DNA from: Paenibacillus tundrae
Lineage (GTDB): Bacteria; Bacillota; Bacilli; Paenibacillales; Paenibacillaceae
Length of the DNA stretch: 64,000 nt
Assembly: GCF_036884255.1 (NCBI RefSeq)
Contig: NZ_CP145605.1
Location: forward strand, 6,470,617-6,534,616
Reading direction: 5' to 3'
The notes under the pieces were generated by a model. The model searched no databases and was not told the origin of the DNA. It worked only from the letters and a program-made list of their open reading frames with translations. Made by a program: the position numbers and the translations under genes. Shown piece after piece: positions 8,137 through 17,134 of the stretch. How positions within the stretch are numbered: position 1 is the first letter of the stretch; each line of letters opens with the position of its first letter.

Positions 8137-8616
8137 GATTGAATAACCCCTCTTCTATGATTTAGAACATCCAGATCGTCAAAGACCTGTTACTTGCACA
8201 CCCGTGCATTACGAACACATTGACAACAGTTTATCATAGCAAAGGTCTAATGTAACTGAGTCTTAGGCTCTGATCCTGTCCGATCATTTGTCAAAAGAAT
8301 AACCTCTGTCCCGGTATACCGAGCCATTTCGACAGCAAAAACAACAGTGACAACCCTAAATCTAGTAGCACAAATCTTGCCCATGTAATCAAAAACCAGT
8401 CCTTATGGGTACCCAGCAGTGATCCAATAACCATTAAGTAATAGATGCATTATTATCATTTCAGTATAGAGTTCATAAGTTCTGATCGCCACTTGTTCTA
8501 CTCATTCATTGTGAGATACCTGATTCTGATTTCATCTTCTGCTCGTCAGGGCTTTTAATGAGTGCTAACTCCGATAATTTGCAAGAACCCCGGTAACTTA
8601 CAGCTCCTATAATGTT

Positions 8617-8654
8617 AAAAAAAAGAGCCGATCAGCGACCTGACCAGCTCTTTC
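8617..8654 (-). terminator. Terminator at the end of the htrA transcript
   Basis: Reading leftward: AAAGAGCTGGTCAG, a GTCG loop and CTGATCGGCTCTTT are followed by TTTTT. It likely ends transcripts running from the wal genes through htrA. Confidence 0.9.
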
Positions 8655-8702
8655 TATGATCCCCTAACACAATCTCACCATAGCATGTGCTTAATATATG
8701 TT

Positions 8703-9971
8703 TTACTCCGGTTTATCCGACAGCTTCACCGATACCTTCTCGGCTTTGCCGTCCCGATAGAAGGTTACCTCAATCGTATCGCCGATTTTCTTCTTATCGT
8801 ACAGATATTTACGAAGATCGAGCGTAGAGGTAATCTTTTGCCCGTCAAATTCAGTAATAACATCGTTGAGCTTCATACCTGCTTCCGATGCAGGTCCCGA
8901 TGCTTCGAGCACGACCACACCGCTATCTACATGGGATGGTAGTTTCAGATCCTTACGCTGCTCGTCGTCCAGTGGAGCATAAGGGTTGCTCAGATCGACA
9001 GTGTACACGCCCAGGTATGGACGAGATACTTTACCGTGTAGCAATAGCGAATCGACAGTCTTCATCACTTCGTTCATCGGAATCGCAAAACCAAGACCTT
9101 CAACGCCCGTATCCGATATCTTCATCGTGTTAATGCCGACCACTTTCCCGTTCAGATCAACCAGTGCGCCGCCGCTATTCCCTTCGTTGATCGCCGCATC
9201 TGTCTGAATAACGTTCTGCTCCCAGTCGTACACGCCGTCCTGATTAATCGACACGGGTAGAATGCGATCGGTATAACTCACAATCCCAGATGTCAGTGTA
9301 CCGCCCAGACCGAGCGGGTTACCAATGGCAAGTACGGTCTGACCTCGTTTAAGCTTGCTGGAATCACCAATCTCCGCAACAGCTCCCAGCCCTTTATCCT
9401 CTGTCGACAGCACCGCAATATCGCTTACTCGGTCTTTGCCAACCAGCTTCGCTTTATGTGTCTCACCGTCCACCGTTACAATCTCAAGATCACTCGCACC
9501 TTCCACCACATGGTGATTGGTCATAATGTAGGCTGTGCCCTCTTCCTTCTTGAAAATGACACCTGATCCTAGCGCCGAGTCCTCCATAGATAGGCTGCTG
9601 CCCGTTTTATGGTTCACAATACTCACCACAGAAGGACGCACCTTCTCAGCTGCCTGGATGATCCGGTCGTACGGATCAACAGCTTGAGCCGAGGGCGCAC
9701 CGCCACCTGAACCATTGCCTATTGCGGCATTGGATAACGGTACAGACGCTGGCTGCATGATGAAGCTAAACAGGGTAACGGTAACGATGGAGCTGATCAC
9801 AGAACTGATCACGGCTACTTTGACCGTGGAGCTAATACCCGAACGCGATCTGCGCGGATTCTGCCACCGATCACGCCCTCCTGGGCGGAGAATCTGAAGT
9901 TTGCCCTTCTGCACAGGTTCGGCGCGTCTTGAAACTTTAGTTGAATAAAAATCGTCTCCGAACAATCCCAT
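8703..9971 (-). CDS. Membrane-anchored HtrA-type serine protease (YyxA/HtrC-like)
   Basis: A 422-residue HtrA/DegP-like protease of cell-envelope quality control, downstream of walJ as in Bacillus. A cytoplasmic basic tail precedes one membrane helix at about residues 50-73. The trypsin-like domain carries the full triad: His154 in 'TNHHVVEG', Asp184 in 'RVSDIAVL' and Ser266 in 'EGNSGGALV'. A single PDZ domain follows from about residue 320. I chose the ATG at 9971, preceded by GGGGAGAGGATCACG. The frame stays open upstream to 10319, but that extension is the translation of the intergenic hairpin repeat at 10083-10222 and should not be annotated as protein. Confidence 0.93.
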   Translation of the reverse strand: MGLFGDDFYSTKVSRRAEPVQKGKLQILRPGGRDRWQNPRRSRSGISSTVKVAVISSVISSIVTVTLFSFIMQPASVPLSNAAIGNGSGGGAPSAQAVDPYDRIIQAAEKVRPSVVSIVNHKTGSSLSMEDSALGSGVIFKKEEGTAYIMTNHHVVEGASDLEIVTVDGETHKAKLVGKDRVSDIAVLSTEDKGLGAVAEIGDSSKLKRGQTVLAIGNPLGLGGTLTSGIVSYTDRILPVSINQDGVYDWEQNVIQTDAAINEGNSGGALVDLNGKVVGINTMKISDTGVEGLGFAIPMNEVMKTVDSLLLHGKVSRPYLGVYTVDLSNPYAPLDDEQRKDLKLPSHVDSGVVVLEASGPASEAGMKLNDVITEFDGQKITSTLDLRKYLYDKKKIGDTIEVTFYRDGKAEKVSVKLSDKPE

Positions 9972-10082
9972 CGTGATCCTCTCCCCTTCGTTGTCACGCA
10001 TCAAGATCTTGACTGCCGCCTGATCATTGTCGCATGGGACGTCGATGGTGTTCTCACATACCCCACTCCGCCGACAGATGAG

Positions 10083-10222
10083 CTTCCGATCGCTGTTATC
10101 CCCTAGATTTCTTCGAGTCCTTTGATTAAAGGTGAAATCCGGGGATGAAGGCGAGTCAATGCTCCCGATACAGCTTTCTTTCAGAAAGCCCTGAGCTCCT
10201 CTTCTCCAGCTTCGTTCTGTGT
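10083..10222. repeat. Hairpin-forming intergenic repeat, copy 2
   Basis: A 140-bp relative of the element at 447-561. The stem is better preserved here: ATCCCCTAGATTTC at 10099-10112 pairs with GAAATCCGGGGAT near 10134-10146, and CCTTTGATTAAAGG makes an inner hairpin. It sits just upstream of htrA, so it would be in the 5' leader if transcription starts beyond it. The rest of the 10223-10700 gap is AT-rich with no gene. Confidence 0.7.
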
Positions 10223-10717
10223 CCTCCATTACGTGCGTGGCGTAAATACCAGCTCTTTCCCCATGCTTTTTTGCATTTTCCAAAATCTTATTTGCATATC
10301 GCCGCACTCCCAAGTACACGAAATGAAGCGTCTATGTACAACAGAATGGGTATCCCATTCTGCCAGTGACTCTATCAATCACGCTCTCGCATTTTTTTGA
10401 TATGCCAATACACTCATCAGTTCGCTCACATTCCAGCCTATTTCCAAGTGCTCTATATATACTAAACACGTTAAATCTGAAAAAGTTGCATAAATACGAA
10501 GAATATCGCAAATTTCCGCTAATTTGCAGCTAACGATAAAGGTTCATACTATATCTATCACCACAAAATCCAGTTCGTTAAGCGCATATTTACCCATTCA
10601 GGCAAACTTTTTCTAATCCAATAAGCTACTGTTTCAGCATACATGCCTTCTTCTTTCATTTATAGCGGCAAAAAGAGGAATGTTTTCCAACCAGCCTGAC
10701 TACAATATTAGTAAAAA

Positions 10718-10813
10718 GGTTGTTCAAAGAAGGATTCGAAGGTTCATAGAATTGTGTCTTCAAAAAGGGTAACAGGCATCCTTCGTAATCAAAAGTGGAC
10801 TTTTTGAACAACC
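10718..10813. repeat. 96-bp inverted-repeat element upstream of a small gene
   Basis: Terminal arms GGTTGTTCAAA (10718-10728) and TTTGAACAACC (10803-10813) are perfect inverted repeats. Inner arms GAAGGAT and ATCCTTC continue the pairing. The element ends 20 bases before the start codon at 10834. It resembles a miniature inverted-repeat element or a structured leader. Confidence 0.6.
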
Positions 10814-10833
10814 ACTAGAAGGAGGATTTACTT

Positions 10834-11046
10834 ATGGAACGCACACGTACACTCACAGCCATGGAAGAAGTTCATATGGCGGCCAAGCTAGCTGATCTCA
10901 AAGAAGAACATTACCGCAATACATTAGCCCTAAGCACCATCATTGAGCTGCTCGTGGACAAAGGCATCCTAACCCGCGAGGAAGTAGAGCGCAAAGCCGC
11001 TGAACTAGACAGCTTTATGGCTCACCCACCCTATCCCATGGTGTAG
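10834..11046 (+). CDS. Small helical protein of unknown function
   Basis: A 70-residue acidic, largely helical protein, 'MERTRTLTAMEEVHMAAKL' onward, with a 'LVDKGILTREEVERKAAEL' segment. It has no cysteine and no signal or membrane segment. An excellent ribosome binding site, AGAAGGAGG, precedes the ATG. It is transcribed against walJ and their 3' ends overlap by 32 bp, so either coding overlap or antisense pairing of the transcripts is possible. I do not recognise the family. The strong start signal and a clean amphipathic pattern support it as a real gene. Confidence 0.65.
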   Translation: MERTRTLTAMEEVHMAAKLADLKEEHYRNTLALSTIIELLVDKGILTREEVERKAAELDSFMAHPPYPMV

Positions 11047-11821
11047 GACGGTCATAATACGTATCACAGAGTTTGAACTCATGATCCCGATAGAAGCATC
11101 CACGACTCTCCATCGCATCGCGCACGGTCATTTTCGCCAGATCCATCATATTATGATCCCGGCTGAGATGTGCAAGATACGTGCGCTTGATGCGTCCGTT
11201 CATCAATTCACTGAGTGCTGCCCCTGCTGCTTCATTCGACAAATGCCCGATATCGCTTAAGATTCGGCGCTTCGTATTCCACGGATATCGACCCATCCGC
11301 AGCAATTCAACGTCGTGATTCGATTCAAGCACAAGCACGTCAGAATCCGAGATGGCATCGCGAACCTTGTCGCTCATATAGCCCAGGTCTGTCGCAACAG
11401 ACAGCTTCTCACTGCCATCATCGAACGTATACCCTACAGGTTCCGCTGCATCGTGCGAGATCCCGAAGGATTCCACGCGCAGCGAGCCAAAATCATGCTT
11501 CTCACCCGTTTCAAAGATCCGCCGATTCTCCTCTGGAATTGCCCCAACCGATTTCTCCAGCGCCGCCCACGTATTTGTGTTTGCATAGATTGGTAAATTA
11601 TATTTCCGAGACATCGCGCCTAGTCCTTTAATGTGATCGGAATGTTCATGTGTGACCAGAATGCCGTCCAGCTCTGTTCCTGCGATCTCCCGTTCCTGAA
11701 ACAGTGCATCCAGCCGCTTCGCACTGAGGCCTGCATCAATCATAAGTGATGTGCCTCCATGCTGTATGACTGTGGCGTTTCCTGTAGAACCACTAGACAA
11801 TACGGTAAAATAAATCCCCAT
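11015..11821 (-). CDS. walJ: WalJ (YycJ) MBL-fold hydrolase
   Basis: A 268-residue metallo-beta-lactamase-fold protein, last member of the walRKHIJ group. The metal motif is intact: 'VTHEHSDHIKGL' near residues 57-68, with further ligands in 'ISHDAAEP' and a '.ATDLGY' Asp. YycJ/WalJ proteins are reported to be nucleases or to affect coordination of cell division with replication; the precise substrate is not shown by sequence. It starts six bases after the stop of yycI, so it is cotranscribed. Confidence 0.93.
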   Translation of the reverse strand: MGIYFTVLSSGSTGNATVIQHGGTSLMIDAGLSAKRLDALFQEREIAGTELDGILVTHEHSDHIKGLGAMSRKYNLPIYANTNTWAALEKSVGAIPEENRRIFETGEKHDFGSLRVESFGISHDAAEPVGYTFDDGSEKLSVATDLGYMSDKVRDAISDSDVLVLESNHDVELLRMGRYPWNTKRRILSDIGHLSNEAAGAALSELMNGRIKRTYLAHLSRDHNMMDLAKMTVRDAMESRGCFYRDHEFKLCDTYYDRPTPWDRVGEP

Positions 11822-11827
11822 AACTCA

Positions 11828-12571
11828 TTACTCCCCTGGTTTATCTGTCTTGGGACTGAATACATCCCCACTGATGCCCTGCACGTACAACACTTCGCCA
11901 CTTTCCAGCACGAATCGCCATGCCGGCATCGCAACTTGTAGATCTGAATTGAACAACTGGCCGTAATAGCCAAGCTGAATATCTTTGACAATAGAATCAT
12001 TGGGCAAAAAGTTCTCGATCAGCGTACCCAGCGCCTTCGACGCCGGAAGCACCTGCTGCTCGCTCTCCTCCGCTGTTGTAATCTTCACCGGAGTCTGAAG
12101 GTAACCTGTAATCTTCTGATCGCTGTAGAATAGCTCCAGACTGACATTGAAGAGCGGCCATTTGCTATCCACCAATGGATGAAGGACAAATGCCCCATCC
12201 TCGGCCATCAGTTGATCCAGCCGGTAAGTACCGATCTGCGGAATCTCATCTTGTAGCGCATCTTCTAGCTCACTTTGTGAGAAGATTAGCTTGCTGTCTA
12301 CAGGCTGTTCCAGCTCAATACGGATCCCTGCCTCGTCCTCTTCTATAAATTCATAGGACAGCTTCGGTAGCTTCGGTGTTTCATTCGGGATAGGAGCGAG
12401 CACCTGAATCCCCTTCTCTTCCATCGCCTGCTGTGTATTATCCGCCAGCGAGGTGAAGTCCAGATTGGCTCCGGCCGTCTCCCGTGCATCCATCCAGATC
12501 TGATACCCCAACACTAGATTCAGTAACAGAAAGGCATAGATTAATACATTTTTCGCCCGTCCCCAATCCAA
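11828..12571 (-). CDS. walI: WalI (YycI) regulatory membrane protein
   Basis: A 247-residue bitopic protein with one membrane helix at about residues 9-26 after 'DWGRAKN' and a large extracytoplasmic domain. In Bacillus, YycH and YycI contact the membrane helices of WalK and restrain or tune its activity. I chose a TTG start at 12571: the GGAGGTG site is six bases upstream, and the resulting MDWGRAKN matches relatives. A GTG at 12586 would place the binding site inside the gene. Unusually, 424 bp of repeat sequence separate it from yycH, which normally abuts it. Confidence 0.9.
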   Translation of the reverse strand: MDWGRAKNVLIYAFLLLNLVLGYQIWMDARETAGANLDFTSLADNTQQAMEEKGIQVLAPIPNETPKLPKLSYEFIEEDEAGIRIELEQPVDSKLIFSQSELEDALQDEIPQIGTYRLDQLMAEDGAFVLHPLVDSKWPLFNVSLELFYSDQKITGYLQTPVKITTAEESEQQVLPASKALGTLIENFLPNDSIVKDIQLGYYGQLFNSDLQVAMPAWRFVLESGEVLYVQGISGDVFSPKTDKPGE

Positions 12572-12600
12572 AACATTCACCTCCACCAGTTAACTAGGTC

Positions 12601-12752
12601 GTGTCTGAAAACTCACTGAAGAGCATCTTTTACCCCCTTTTCGCCCCCTGCTGCGTCACTTTCCCTTGACGTGCCCCGGCACGCCTGCGGAAAACTTCCT
12701 TGCATGGAACGAAAACTCGGCAAAATCTGCGCCCTTCGGAGTTTTCATACAC
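12601..12752. mobile_element. 152-bp terminal-inverted-repeat element (MITE-like) between walI and walH
   Basis: The ends GTGTCTGAAAACTC (12601-12614) and GAGTTTTCATACAC (12739-12752) are 14-bp inverted repeats with one mismatch. The interior is GC-rich, with a further hairpin (GACGTGCC and GGCACGCC), and has no coding frame of note. No transposase is nearby, so mobility is inferred only from the structure. It directly precedes copy B of the four-arm element. Confidence 0.6.
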
Positions 12753-12767
12753 TCCCTAAATGAAATA

Positions 12768-12975
12768 CTTGATTCTTAACGAACCCCTCACGTCTTATTA
12801 GCTCCATTCTCCGCAAGTTTGTAATCTAACGAGTTGGAGAGACGTTATTTCTAGCATGTATAGACTTTCTATCCGATTTCACCCGTACTCTACGACATTA
12901 GCATCGCTGAGGTTCGTTAGATTTTGCTACCTATGTTGATTCCGCCATTTAAGGTGTGTCAGATTCGTTAGCCCT
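12768..12975. repeat. Four-arm palindromic intergenic element, copy B
   Basis: Two direct arms with TAACGA cores at 12777 and 12827 are followed by two inverted arms with GTTA cores at 12916 and 12967. Spacings are 50, about 93 and 51 bp, the same plan as copy A at 4937-5145. Inner arms share AATCTAACGA against TTCGTTAGATT. Lying inside the wal operon, the RNA would form large hairpins between the yycH and yycI messages. Confidence 0.8.
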
Positions 12976-12995
12976 CTGCTCCACCCTACGAACCA

Positions 12996-14276
12996 TTAAG
13001 AAACCGTCGTTTCCTCACCGTTGCCGAAGCGAATCACCCATACCGGGATCAGCTTAAGACCATCCTCTATCGCAGACGGTCGATACGCTGGATATACATC
13101 CACAACCTCGCGATTCGCACCAGCTACCTTCTGAATGAGTGCCTTCAGCTTGTCCCCGCCAGGCAGCTTGACCGACTGTTTCGTCTCCGTACCTTCGTTC
13201 AGATACTCCAATGAACGCTCATAGCTGGATACGGTCTCCTGCCGCATTTCCATGTTGATCGTACCGAAGCGGAATTGCATCGAGTCCATAATCGGAAAGC
13301 TTCCGTAATATTGCTGGAACTGAAGCTGTGTTTTGTTATCCGCTGTCTCCAGCATCAGACGTGACCGTCCTTTCCAGCCTCCATGCTGATTGACAAAATC
13401 CACAGCAGACAAGGCGTCCTTAGCCGCATCAATCTGTCCCGCAGGTGGTGCAGCTGGATCGGTGTAACTAATCCATCGCTGATCCTGCTTCACTTGCAAA
13501 CTCCGCTTACTATCCGTGTAGATCTCTGACCCATCCTTTTCCCGAATATTCCGGGTCATGCTAGGGTCGAAGAACAAGCTGCGCTGCATCTGCTCTACCG
13601 TAAACTGGCTTGTTGGCATACTCGCCTCAATCGTCTCAATAGCTTCGGACGGAATATAATAGCGACCATCCATCAGCGTATAAGGCGTCCAGTTGCTGCC
13701 GAAGTCCACATGTTGCTGCACATCCTGTACCGTTAGGTCAGCCTGCGTAGCCTCGTAAACGACATCTCCCTTGGCGCTGAAGAATAGTGCATGTGCCTTG
13801 GTTTCATTTTTGGCGGTATAGATTGAAATTCGGTTAATCGTCTCTCCCTGGAAGAGGGAATCCGTGCCTAGTCGCATTACACGCTGTAACAAAGCCACCG
13901 GAATACCCTCCTTGAAAGACAGCTCAAAGCCAGGGTTGTCCTTCCGAATCTGATCCCAGTTCACAGACTGCACACTACGACGCTGAAAATCATCGAACGT
14001 TCGCCCCTGCAGCCGTGAGAAGATCAATTGATAGAACGTATTGCCTGGGTAAAACACAGTATGTTTATCCTCACCTAGATGAATAATCATCTGATCCGGA
14101 AAAATTAATTCCTCAATGTTACGCTCTTGACCCATGTTCTCGGTCTTTACATAGTTCGTTTCAGATGTCACAACCGAATCCCCACCGCCTGGTAGACGAT
14201 AGATTAGAAAGTAACTCTGAACTAAGCTGGCAACAACGAGTGTGGTAAGCACCAGTGATTTAATCCGTTCCTTCAC
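12996..14276 (-). CDS. walH: WalH (YycH) regulatory membrane protein
   Basis: A 426-residue protein with one N-terminal membrane helix (about residues 5-24) and a large extracytoplasmic domain, the YycH partner of YycI that modulates WalK. A GTG start at 14276 is chosen because GGAGGTGA lies six bases upstream and the product then begins MKERIKSLVL. The upstream ATG at 14297 would overlap the ribosome binding site region. It overlaps the 3' end of walK by 17 bp, which indicates translational coupling. Confidence 0.9.
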   Translation of the reverse strand: MKERIKSLVLTTLVVASLVQSYFLIYRLPGGGDSVVTSETNYVKTENMGQERNIEELIFPDQMIIHLGEDKHTVFYPGNTFYQLIFSRLQGRTFDDFQRRSVQSVNWDQIRKDNPGFELSFKEGIPVALLQRVMRLGTDSLFQGETINRISIYTAKNETKAHALFFSAKGDVVYEATQADLTVQDVQQHVDFGSNWTPYTLMDGRYYIPSEAIETIEASMPTSQFTVEQMQRSLFFDPSMTRNIREKDGSEIYTDSKRSLQVKQDQRWISYTDPAAPPAGQIDAAKDALSAVDFVNQHGGWKGRSRLMLETADNKTQLQFQQYYGSFPIMDSMQFRFGTINMEMRQETVSSYERSLEYLNEGTETKQSVKLPGGDKLKALIQKVAGANREVVDVYPAYRPSAIEDGLKLIPVWVIRFGNGEETTVS

Positions 14277-16110
14277 GGTGCTCACCTCCTTCATCACGCA
14301 TCGGCAATGTGAATGTTACGGTTGTCCCAACGTCCAGCTCTGATTCAAGCGTAATACTGCCGTCATGCGCTTTTACAATTTCCCGGGCAATGGATAGCCC
14401 AAGTCCTGTTCCGCCCATACTACGCGAACGAGCCTTATCTACACGGTAAAACCGTTCAAATATACGATCCAAATCCCGCTGTGGTATACCCATTCCCGTA
14501 TCCGTTACCGAGATTGCGAGCGTCTGATCATTCGTTTTGCGTGCTGCAATCGTGATCGTACCACCCTCAAGTGTGTACTTCAGCGCATTGGACACGACAT
14601 TATCAAGCACCTGATCAATCTGATCCCGATCCAGCGGTACCTCAGGAAGATCATGCTCCACCGATAATACAGGCTGAATATCCTTTTGATGCATCTGGAA
14701 TGAGAATCGATCCGTCACTTCCTCCAGCATCTCCAGAATATCCGTAGGTTGTTTCCGCAGAAGAGCCTCTTTGGAGTCCAGCCTGGAGAGATGTAGCAGA
14801 TCCGTAACCAGGCGGATCATTCGCTCTGTCTCATTCTGGATAACGCCTACGAACCGCCCAGCGAGCTGTGGATCTTCAAGTGCACCATCATCAAGCGCCT
14901 CGGCATAACTCTTAATGGTGGTTAGCGGCGTACGCAGCTCATGGGATACATTCGCCACGAATTCACGCCGGGATGCTTCCAGCTCTTCTTGTTCCGTGAC
15001 GTCCTGGAGCACCGCAATCGTTCCCGTAATTCCTAACTCACGCCTGTGAACAGGCGTGAACGTCATACGAATGACAACAGGCTCCTCCTGACCCGCAGGA
15101 GCAATCTGCAACAGGGTCGAACCTGTGAAGCCGCTCGCGAGTGCTTCCGCGTCCTCAGGATCGATACCAAGCAATACAGCGAAGTGCCTGCCCTCAATAT
15201 CTGCCGGACGCATTCCAAGAATGCTACTTGCACGGCGATTGACTAGAATGACTTTGCCATACTCGTCTGTTGCAACTACACCATCACTCATATTGGTCAG
15301 AATAGAGGTCAGCTTCTCCTTCTCCTCTTCATTCTGAGAGAGTGCGTCACGCAGACGGCTGGTCATATAGTTAAATGCCCGGCTGAGCTGGCCGATCTCA
15401 TCTGTGCCGAATACAGGGGTCTGTTGGTCAAAGTTACCTTCAGCCACCGCTGTTGCCCGCCTCGTCACTTCCTTGATCGGTTGTGTAATCGTATGGGATA
15501 GAATGACGCCGAGCACCGCTGTTAACACAAGGGCAATAAGAATGCCCGAAATAAATATCTTGTTAATGCCCTCCATGGTGGCATATAACTCATTCATCGA
15601 TGCGGCAATATATACCGCGCCAATGATCTTGCCGCCGGATAATACCGGCTTGGCAACCACCTTTTTGCGGACATTGTCCTCATCAACGATATATTCCTCA
15701 TTGTCTCGAATGCCCTGCAACGCACGGCTGACAACGGTCTGTGTATTTTTACGCCCAACATAGTCTGAATGAGAGCTTAGTGAGGTGGTCAGCACCTTAC
15801 CACTGGCGTCCAACACTTGAATCTCTGCCCCGTTAATGTTGAACAGATTGTTCACCAGTACGCGCAGATTTTCCGTTTTGTCTTCGCCAGCCTCCACTTC
15901 GCCGCCAGCCATCGTCTCTCCCACCAGCACCGACAGCATCTCCGCTCTCGCCTGTAGATCCTCGGTGAAGTTACTAGTTAGAGAATTCTTCATCGCGCTG
16001 ACAAAATAAACACCAATCAATTGCATCGCAATTAGAATCAGCAGTACATATATGATAATTAGCTTCGCCTGAATCGTTCGAAAGAACGAAAATCGCGAGA
16101 ATCGCCCCAT
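14260..16110 (-). CDS. walK: WalK (YycG) sensor histidine kinase
   Basis: A 616-residue membrane kinase that senses cell-wall status and phosphorylates WalR. It has membrane helices at about 15-38 and 184-205, an extracytoplasmic sensor domain between them, a HAMP linker at about 206-258, a PAS domain at about 265-375, and the HisKA/HATPase core. The phosphoacceptor is His390 in 'NVSHELRTP'; the ATP-binding N, G1 and G2 boxes follow ('NALKYT', 'DTGMGIP', 'GGTGLGLSIA'). Its start shares one base with the walR stop. The coding sequence contains a candidate Noc-binding site at 14378-14391. Confidence 0.97.
   Translation of the reverse strand: MGRFSRFSFFRTIQAKLIIIYVLLILIAMQLIGVYFVSAMKNSLTSNFTEDLQARAEMLSVLVGETMAGGEVEAGEDKTENLRVLVNNLFNINGAEIQVLDASGKVLTTSLSSHSDYVGRKNTQTVVSRALQGIRDNEEYIVDEDNVRKKVVAKPVLSGGKIIGAVYIAASMNELYATMEGINKIFISGILIALVLTAVLGVILSHTITQPIKEVTRRATAVAEGNFDQQTPVFGTDEIGQLSRAFNYMTSRLRDALSQNEEEKEKLTSILTNMSDGVVATDEYGKVILVNRRASSILGMRPADIEGRHFAVLLGIDPEDAEALASGFTGSTLLQIAPAGQEEPVVIRMTFTPVHRRELGITGTIAVLQDVTEQEELEASRREFVANVSHELRTPLTTIKSYAEALDDGALEDPQLAGRFVGVIQNETERMIRLVTDLLHLSRLDSKEALLRKQPTDILEMLEEVTDRFSFQMHQKDIQPVLSVEHDLPEVPLDRDQIDQVLDNVVSNALKYTLEGGTITIAARKTNDQTLAISVTDTGMGIPQRDLDRIFERFYRVDKARSRSMGGTGLGLSIAREIVKAHDGSITLESELDVGTTVTFTLPMRDEGGEHREGTD
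14378..14391. promoter_or_regulatory. Candidate Noc-binding site inside walK
   Basis: ATTTCCCGGGCAAT matches 13 of 14 bases of the Bacillus Noc-binding sequence ATTTCCCGGGAAAT. A noc homologue is encoded in this window (50086-50904). Paenibacillus Noc specificity is assumed, not shown. Confidence 0.4.
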
Positions 16111-16829
16111 TATATCCCCACGCTTTTGGGACTACGCACCAGATAACCTAATCCACGGCGCGTCAGAATCGTCTCCGGTTTGCTCGGATTCTCCTCAATC
16201 TTCTCGCGCAGACGACGGATCGTTACATCCACAGTACGCACATCCCCGAAATATTCATATCCCCATACCGCCTGTAACAGATGTTCCCGTGTCATCACCT
16301 TGCCCGAATGCTTCGCCATGTAATAGAGAAGTTCATATTCACGGTGGGTCAGATCCAGCGGCTCTCCGCCTTTGTACGCTGTATACATGTCCATATCAAA
16401 CACCAAGTCGAACAGCCGCATAACCTGCTTCTCATCCTCTTGCGCTTCCGTCGCAATAGCCGGCTTCTGCCTTCTGCGCATCTGCGCCTTCACCCGTGCA
16501 AGCAGCTCTCTTGTGCTGAAAGGCTTCGTTACATAATCATCTGCACCTAGCTCCAGACCGAGCACCTTATCAATCTCGCCGTCCTTCGCGGTCAGCATAA
16601 TGATTGGCATTTCCAGATGTGCACGCACCTCACGGCATACATCCATTCCATCCTTGCCTGGTAACATCAGATCGAGTAGCATGAGATCCGGTTTCTCGGC
16701 TAACGCCAGTTCGACGGCACGAATCCCATCGAAAGCGCAGATGACTTCATATCCCTCTTTTTCCAAATTAAACTTCAGAATGTCTGCAATAGGCTGTTCA
16801 TCGTCCACGACCAAAATCTTCCCCTGCAT
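16110..16829 (-). CDS. walR: WalR (YycF) response regulator
   Basis: A 239-residue OmpR-family regulator, first gene of the wal operon. The receiver domain holds the acidic pocket 'VDDE' (residues 8-11), phosphoacceptor Asp53 in 'LLDLMLP' and the 'LTAKD' and 'KPF' switch residues. The C-terminal winged helix includes 'LTHREYELLYYMAKHSG' and 'VDVTIRRLREKIE'. WalR controls autolysins and wall synthesis; a matching WalR box lies before the M23 peptidase gene in this window. The 305-bp region upstream holds the terminator of the M23 gene and an AT-rich promoter region with a TATGAT hexamer. Confidence 0.97.
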   Translation of the reverse strand: MQGKILVVDDEQPIADILKFNLEKEGYEVICAFDGIRAVELALAEKPDLMLLDLMLPGKDGMDVCREVRAHLEMPIIMLTAKDGEIDKVLGLELGADDYVTKPFSTRELLARVKAQMRRRQKPAIATEAQEDEKQVMRLFDLVFDMDMYTAYKGGEPLDLTHREYELLYYMAKHSGKVMTREHLLQAVWGYEYFGDVRTVDVTIRRLREKIEENPSKPETILTRRGLGYLVRSPKSVGI

Positions 16830-17043
16830 CGACTGTATTCACCCCTGTATCCTGCTTAATCCGCGTATGCGGTCTATCTCTTTATATAAGTTGTTCTGTC
16901 ATCATCGTTAGTTGTTCATCTTAGTTGTCTATCCTATTAGGTTGAATATATATAGTTTATCATACCTGAACCAGCGTCACATCCCGATTGGCAATCGATC
17001 AGCGGCAAAATGAAAATTTTTTACAGATCTGAAGTGATCCATA

Positions 17044-17070
17044 GAAAAAAGGCCAGCCTAAGCTGACCTT
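17044..17070 (-). terminator. Terminator after the M23 peptidase gene
   Basis: Reading leftward, AAGGTCAGC and GCTGGCCTT form a stem with a TTAG loop, then TTTT. It separates the M23 gene from walR. Confidence 0.92.
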
Positions 17071-17134
17071 CATGACAAGAAAAATCCACATTTTGATATA
17101 AGCATATCGCGGAATTTTCTTCTTAATATAATTA

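Noticed and set aside
9972..10319. 116-residue N-terminal extension of HtrA
   Set aside because: It is the translation of the hairpin repeat; the ATG at 9971 has a clear ribosome binding site.
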